From contig JAFPMR010000061.1 in assembly GCA_017411235.1 (NCBI GenBank), positions 1 through 6,928 of the forward strand: a stretch of DNA of 6,928 bases, in the 5' to 3' direction. Below are positions 4,925 through 6,928 of the stretch, one piece after another. Origin of the DNA: Bacilli bacterium. Its GTDB lineage: Bacteria; Bacillota_I; Bacilli_A; RF39; UBA660. The notes beneath the pieces were generated by a model, which was not told where the DNA came from, made no database searches, and saw nothing but the letters and a program-made list of their open reading frames with translations. How positions within the stretch are numbered: the first letter of the stretch is position 1; every line of letters starts with the position of its first letter. The position numbers were made by a program, and so were the translations under genes.

Positions 4925-5512
4925 ATGATTATTGAGAGTAGAAGTATTTTAATGCCAAATAATATGGCTTTCACACCACACAATTTGGTTCAGATGTTTA
5001 ATGATTACAAGAACAAGTATAAGGTTGATAATAATGAGACATTCAAAGGTAATTGTTACTTAGCAATTACAGTTGGAGTAATTGAAGATAAGCAGTTACC
5101 TGACATTGATGATTGTCTATTACTAATAAGAGGTGGAAATAACTGGTGTAGTTTAGAGAATGCAGAGTTGATTTATAACTCATTTATTAAAGCATATCCT
5201 GATAGAGGTACACTTGGTTGTTTCTGTGATATGTGTAGAATATTGTGTCAGGACCAGCCATTTGCAAAGCAGGTTACTGATATGATTGAAACACTTGAAG
5301 AGAAAGTAGTACAATATTTTAAATCTAGACAGAAGATTGAAGAACTTAAAAATAAGTTGATGAATCATCTTAATAAGATTGAAAATGTTGGTGATATTGG
5401 AAAAACAGCAGAAAAGGTTGAAAACATTGTAAAAGAAGTTGGAAACGAGCTTGGAGTAACAAGTGAGTCAACTGAAAACAATGAAGTAGAGACATATGCT
5501 GAAAATAAATAA
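4925..5512 (+). CDS. Unrecognised protein in the tail-assembly-chaperone position, with Cys cluster and C-terminal coiled coil
   Basis: 195 residues. Start ATG 4925 is chosen because GGAGG at 4911-4915 lies nine bases upstream; a reading from TTG 4901 would include that site. I do not recognise the family. Residues 1-110 look globular (NCYLAITVGVIEDKQLPD at 43-60, DDCLLLIRGGNNWC at 62-75, a helix ELIYNSFIKAYPDRG at 81-95). A tight Cys cluster follows, GCFCDMCRILC (98-108), with Cys at 99, 101, 104 and 108, plus Cys 44, 64 and 75. Residues about 113-175 are charged and helical, likely coiled coil, and the end is Glu/Asn-rich and disordered. Its place between major tail protein and tape measure is that of the first tail assembly chaperone (gpG-like), so that role is likely by context only. 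Metal binding by the Cys cluster is speculation. Confidence 0.45.
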   Translation: MIIESRSILMPNNMAFTPHNLVQMFNDYKNKYKVDNNETFKGNCYLAITVGVIEDKQLPDIDDCLLLIRGGNNWCSLENAELIYNSFIKAYPDRGTLGCFCDMCRILCQDQPFAKQVTDMIETLEEKVVQYFKSRQKIEELKNKLMNHLNKIENVGDIGKTAEKVENIVKEVGNELGVTSESTENNEVETYAENK

Positions 5513-5519
5513 GTGATTA

Positions 5520-5535
5520 CTTGGTAGGAACCAAG
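5520..5535 (+). repeat. Small hairpin after the unrecognised tail gene
   Basis: CTTGGT (5520-5525) pairs perfectly with ACCAAG (5530-5535) around the 4-base loop AGGA. It is seven bases past the stop codon and four bases before the larger hairpin at 5539-5574, so the two form a tandem structure filling most of the 80-base gap. Confidence 0.4.
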
Positions 5536-5538
5536 GAC

Positions 5539-5574
5539 AATAAGGGATACTAAGTAGACTTGGTATCCCTTATT
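5539..5574 (+). terminator. 16-bp hairpin before the second tail-chaperone gene; possible terminator or processing site
   Basis: AATAAGGGATACTAAG (5539-5554) pairs with CTTGGTATCCCTTATT (5559-5574) around the tetraloop TAGA; 15 Watson-Crick pairs and one G-U. TAATAAATAGGAG follows, so the U-tract is poor and the next ribosome site (5583-5587) is only nine bases beyond the stem. As the gene after it needs transcription, attenuation or mRNA processing is more plausible than complete termination. Confidence 0.5.
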
Positions 5575-5592
5575 TAATAAATAGGAGTTCAT

Positions 5593-6210
5593 ATGAAAGT
5601 CATAAAGGGTTTAACAATTAAACAGTTAATGGAGTATGAAGCAATAAAAGGTGTTAATGCTCTTAATAAATTAGAAAATTATGACATTGAGATTATATGT
5701 GACATAATTAAAATGTCTAACAATATAGATGATGATAAGTGTGAAGAATATGTTACAAGTCAAATAAAAGAACATGGACTTATGGAATTTACAGTATTAT
5801 TATTTGAGGACATATTTGGTAAGATAACACATTCAAATAAGAATAATGTAGAAATTAAAGAACGTAGTTTTACAGAATTGTTCAATGATTTTTATAATGA
5901 GATACAAGCTTATGACAGTTCATTAAGTTATTCAGACTTTTGTGGAATGAATACTTTATTTATGTATAAATATTGTGATGGTATTAAGACAAGATATATA
6001 CATAATAAAAATGAACAATTAAGAAACAATTATGAACAGGCTGCTATGATATTAAGTGGTTTAGCAGGCAAGTTAAAAGATTGTCCACAACTTGATGAAG
6101 AGACAGGAAAACAAAAGAAGAAATCTGCTAAAGAATTAGCTGATATGCTTAGAGCACAAAGAAATGAGCAATTGAATATGCTAAAAGAACAGGGTCTTAT
6201 AAATATGTAA
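5593..6210 (+). CDS. Probable tail assembly chaperone (gpG/gpGT position)
   Basis: 205 residues, ATG 5593, AGGAG at 5583-5587 five bases upstream. It is largely helical and charged, with no membrane segment. Residues 91-160 carry the part I associate with tail-chaperone-like proteins of Clostridia phages: RSFTELFNDFYNEIQAYDS (91-109), SYSDFCGMNTLFMYKY (112-127), then NEQLRNNYEQAAMILSGLAGKL (140-161). A Lys-rich linker (EETGKQKKKS) leads to a last helix KELADMLRAQRNEQLNML (180-197). Immediately preceding the tape measure gene (15-base gap) is the classic place for the chaperone that holds the tape measure during tube assembly. In lambda-type phages two chaperones are made by a ribosomal frameshift; here two separate genes each have their own ribosome site. 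A product name is given on position and general pattern, not a diagnostic motif. Confidence 0.5.
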   Translation: MKVIKGLTIKQLMEYEAIKGVNALNKLENYDIEIICDIIKMSNNIDDDKCEEYVTSQIKEHGLMEFTVLLFEDIFGKITHSNKNNVEIKERSFTELFNDFYNEIQAYDSSLSYSDFCGMNTLFMYKYCDGIKTRYIHNKNEQLRNNYEQAAMILSGLAGKLKDCPQLDEETGKQKKKSAKELADMLRAQRNEQLNMLKEQGLINM

Positions 6211-6225
6211 GGGAGGTAATAATAA

Positions 6226-6790
6226 ATGTCAGGAATTAATACTGATATAAACATCAAAGTCAAAACATCAGGTTTAGATGAACTCAAGAATGAACTTAAG
6301 TCTATTTTGCAAACTCTTGATGATAATGATATATCACTAAATATAGACGTTGACCAAATAGATACAGAAGAAAAACTTCAAGCTTGTATAAAAGACCTTA
6401 GAGAGTTTGCTAAAGATAATGATATAGAACTTGACTTAAGTACAAAGGACTCAATTAAAAATATTGAAGAACTTAATAAAGAAATAGAGAAGGTTGAGAG
6501 TAATATTAAAGATACTGAGGAAGTACATATACTTGATGATGCTGAAGTAGATAAACTTATTCAAGAGTTTTATGAACTTAAAAAAGCAAAGGCAGAAGCA
6601 GCAATAGCAGGTGCTGATGACTTTGATAATATGTTTGATGATTTACTTAATGACAGTGATATGCTTGATGATGTAACTGATAATATTAAGCAGTTAGATG
6701 ATGCTAAAGAAGAATCTAATGACATTAAATTAGATAGTAGTTCATTTGAGCAATTAGCTAAAATAAGTAATTTACTTAATTTAAAAATTC
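6226..6790 (+). CDS. Tape measure protein, N-terminal part (interrupted by sequence junction)
   Basis: ATG 6226, with GGGAGG at 6211-6216 nine bases upstream. About 188 phage-type codons are present. They start MSGINTDINIKVKTSGLDEL, a typical opening for tape measure proteins of Firmicutes siphophages (a short strand of alternating Ile/Val followed by long helices). The rest is helical and very acidic, with repeated Asp/Glu blocks such as GADDFDNMFDDLLNDSDMLDD (about 128-148) and coiled-coil segments such as NIEELNKEIEKVESNIK. Tape measure proteins set tail length and are normally many hundreds of residues, so most of this gene is missing. The frame stays open to the last base (6928), but from about 6790 onward composition changes sharply and the residues read here are the antisense of another gene; I therefore end the credible coding part at the junction. 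Confidence 0.65.
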
Positions 6791-6927
6791 CTGGTCTGGT
6801 TGATGAGTTCCTCGCGTGTGATCTCGAACTGCTCATCGCCCACGCCCAGTTGATCCCAGCCCGAGAGCTCGAGGTAATCCAGGAAGGCTTTCATCTGCTT
6901 GGGTGCCCGTTGGAGCATGTCGATGGC
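6781..6927 (-). CDS. priA: Fragment resembling the C-terminal region of PriA helicase (Bacteroidota type), on foreign GC-rich sequence
   Basis: Read on the minus strand from 6927, 48 codons are open before a TAA at 6783-6781, and the codons use G/C in third positions as in a real GC-rich gene. The peptide includes MLQRAPKQMKAFLDYLELSG and then EITREELINQT. The 'L-x-RAPKQ...LL-x-YL' helix followed by an 'ITREEL' segment is what I remember from the domain after the N-terminal DNA-binding part of PriA, the replication-restart helicase, in Bacteroidota. The last three residues before the stop (RNF) are probably an artefact of the join to phage DNA, so the gene is broken on both sides. It has no relation to the phage operon. 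The family call is from memory of a short stretch and could be wrong; the protein-coding nature of the strand is more secure. Confidence 0.42.
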   Translation of the reverse strand, partial: AIDMLQRAPKQMKAFLDYLELSGWDQLGVGDEQFEITREELINQTRNF

Positions 6928-6928
6928 C
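6791..6928. other. Foreign GC-rich segment: probable assembly chimera at the contig end
   Basis: The last 138 bases hold 81 G or C (about 59%, hand count), against about 28% in the preceding line counted (6661-6720). The change occurs within a few bases around 6785-6800, inside what should be the middle of the tape measure gene. The segment lacks the A/T-ending codons of the phage on the plus strand but forms a sensible GC-rich coding frame on the minus strand. No repeat, attachment site or insertion-sequence end is visible at the join. Confidence 0.75.

Noticed and set aside
2047..5517. Recurring AAGTGAT(A/T) motif at 2051, 4221 and 5511
   Set aside because: The motif also occurs inside a coding region (about 1096) and is short enough to arise by chance in this composition.
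5500..5593. Programmed -1 frameshift joining 4925-5512 to 5593-6210, as in lambda gpG-gpGT
   Set aside because: The second gene is in the -1 frame relative to the first, but TAA codons at 5506, 5551 and 5578 in that frame block a fusion, no canonical slippery heptamer was seen, and the second gene has its own ribosome site.
6570..6836. 88-codon minus-strand frame across the junction
   Set aside because: Ser/Leu-rich antisense of the tape measure gene, spans the chimeric join, no start signal.

Overview
The window looks like the structural (head-to-tail) gene block of a tailed, siphovirus-type bacteriophage or prophage. It is AT-rich: stretches I hand-counted in ordinary genes run at about 25-30% GC. 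Every gene is on the plus strand. Nearly all genes have a strong GGAGG-type ribosome binding site 5-10 bases before the start, and several gene pairs touch or overlap. This initiation style and the protein families point to a phage of a low-GC Firmicute, probably a Clostridia-type gut bacterium; the host is inferred, not seen. No integrase, terminase, portal, endolysin, tRNA or CRISPR array is visible.

Layout. 2-373 is the C-terminal end of a well-expressed virion protein, possibly the major capsid protein. 444-932 is a fibre-like protein. 1033-1542 is a gp6/DnaT-like head-tail connector. 1557-2851 holds three small membrane proteins: a coiled coil with a C-terminal anchor (XhlA-like), a two-helix protein, and a protein resembling LL-H-type holins. 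From 2969 the standard neck and tail order resumes: head closure (2969-3265), HK97 gp10-like neck protein (3274-3711), tail terminator (3777-4214), major tail protein (4328-4828), two genes in the tail-assembly-chaperone position (4925-5512 and 5593-6210), and the start of the tape measure protein (6226 onward). Together these proteins would close the filled head, join it to the tail, and build and measure the tail tube.

Most of the longer intergenic gaps carry a strong inverted repeat, and none has a clean U-tract. The gap before the major tail protein also has a promoter-like TTG.../TATAAT pair at 17-base spacing, with a 10-base palindrome inside the spacer. Two gaps carry an anti-Shine-Dalgarno sequence (TCCTCCC) upstream of the next ribosome binding site.

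At about 6785-6800 the sequence changes abruptly to roughly 59% GC (81 G/C of the last 138 bases, by hand count). The minus strand of this tail reads as a different protein, resembling the C-terminal part of a Bacteroidota-type PriA helicase. The best explanation is a chimeric contig end, so the apparent tape-measure frame beyond about 6790 should not be trusted.
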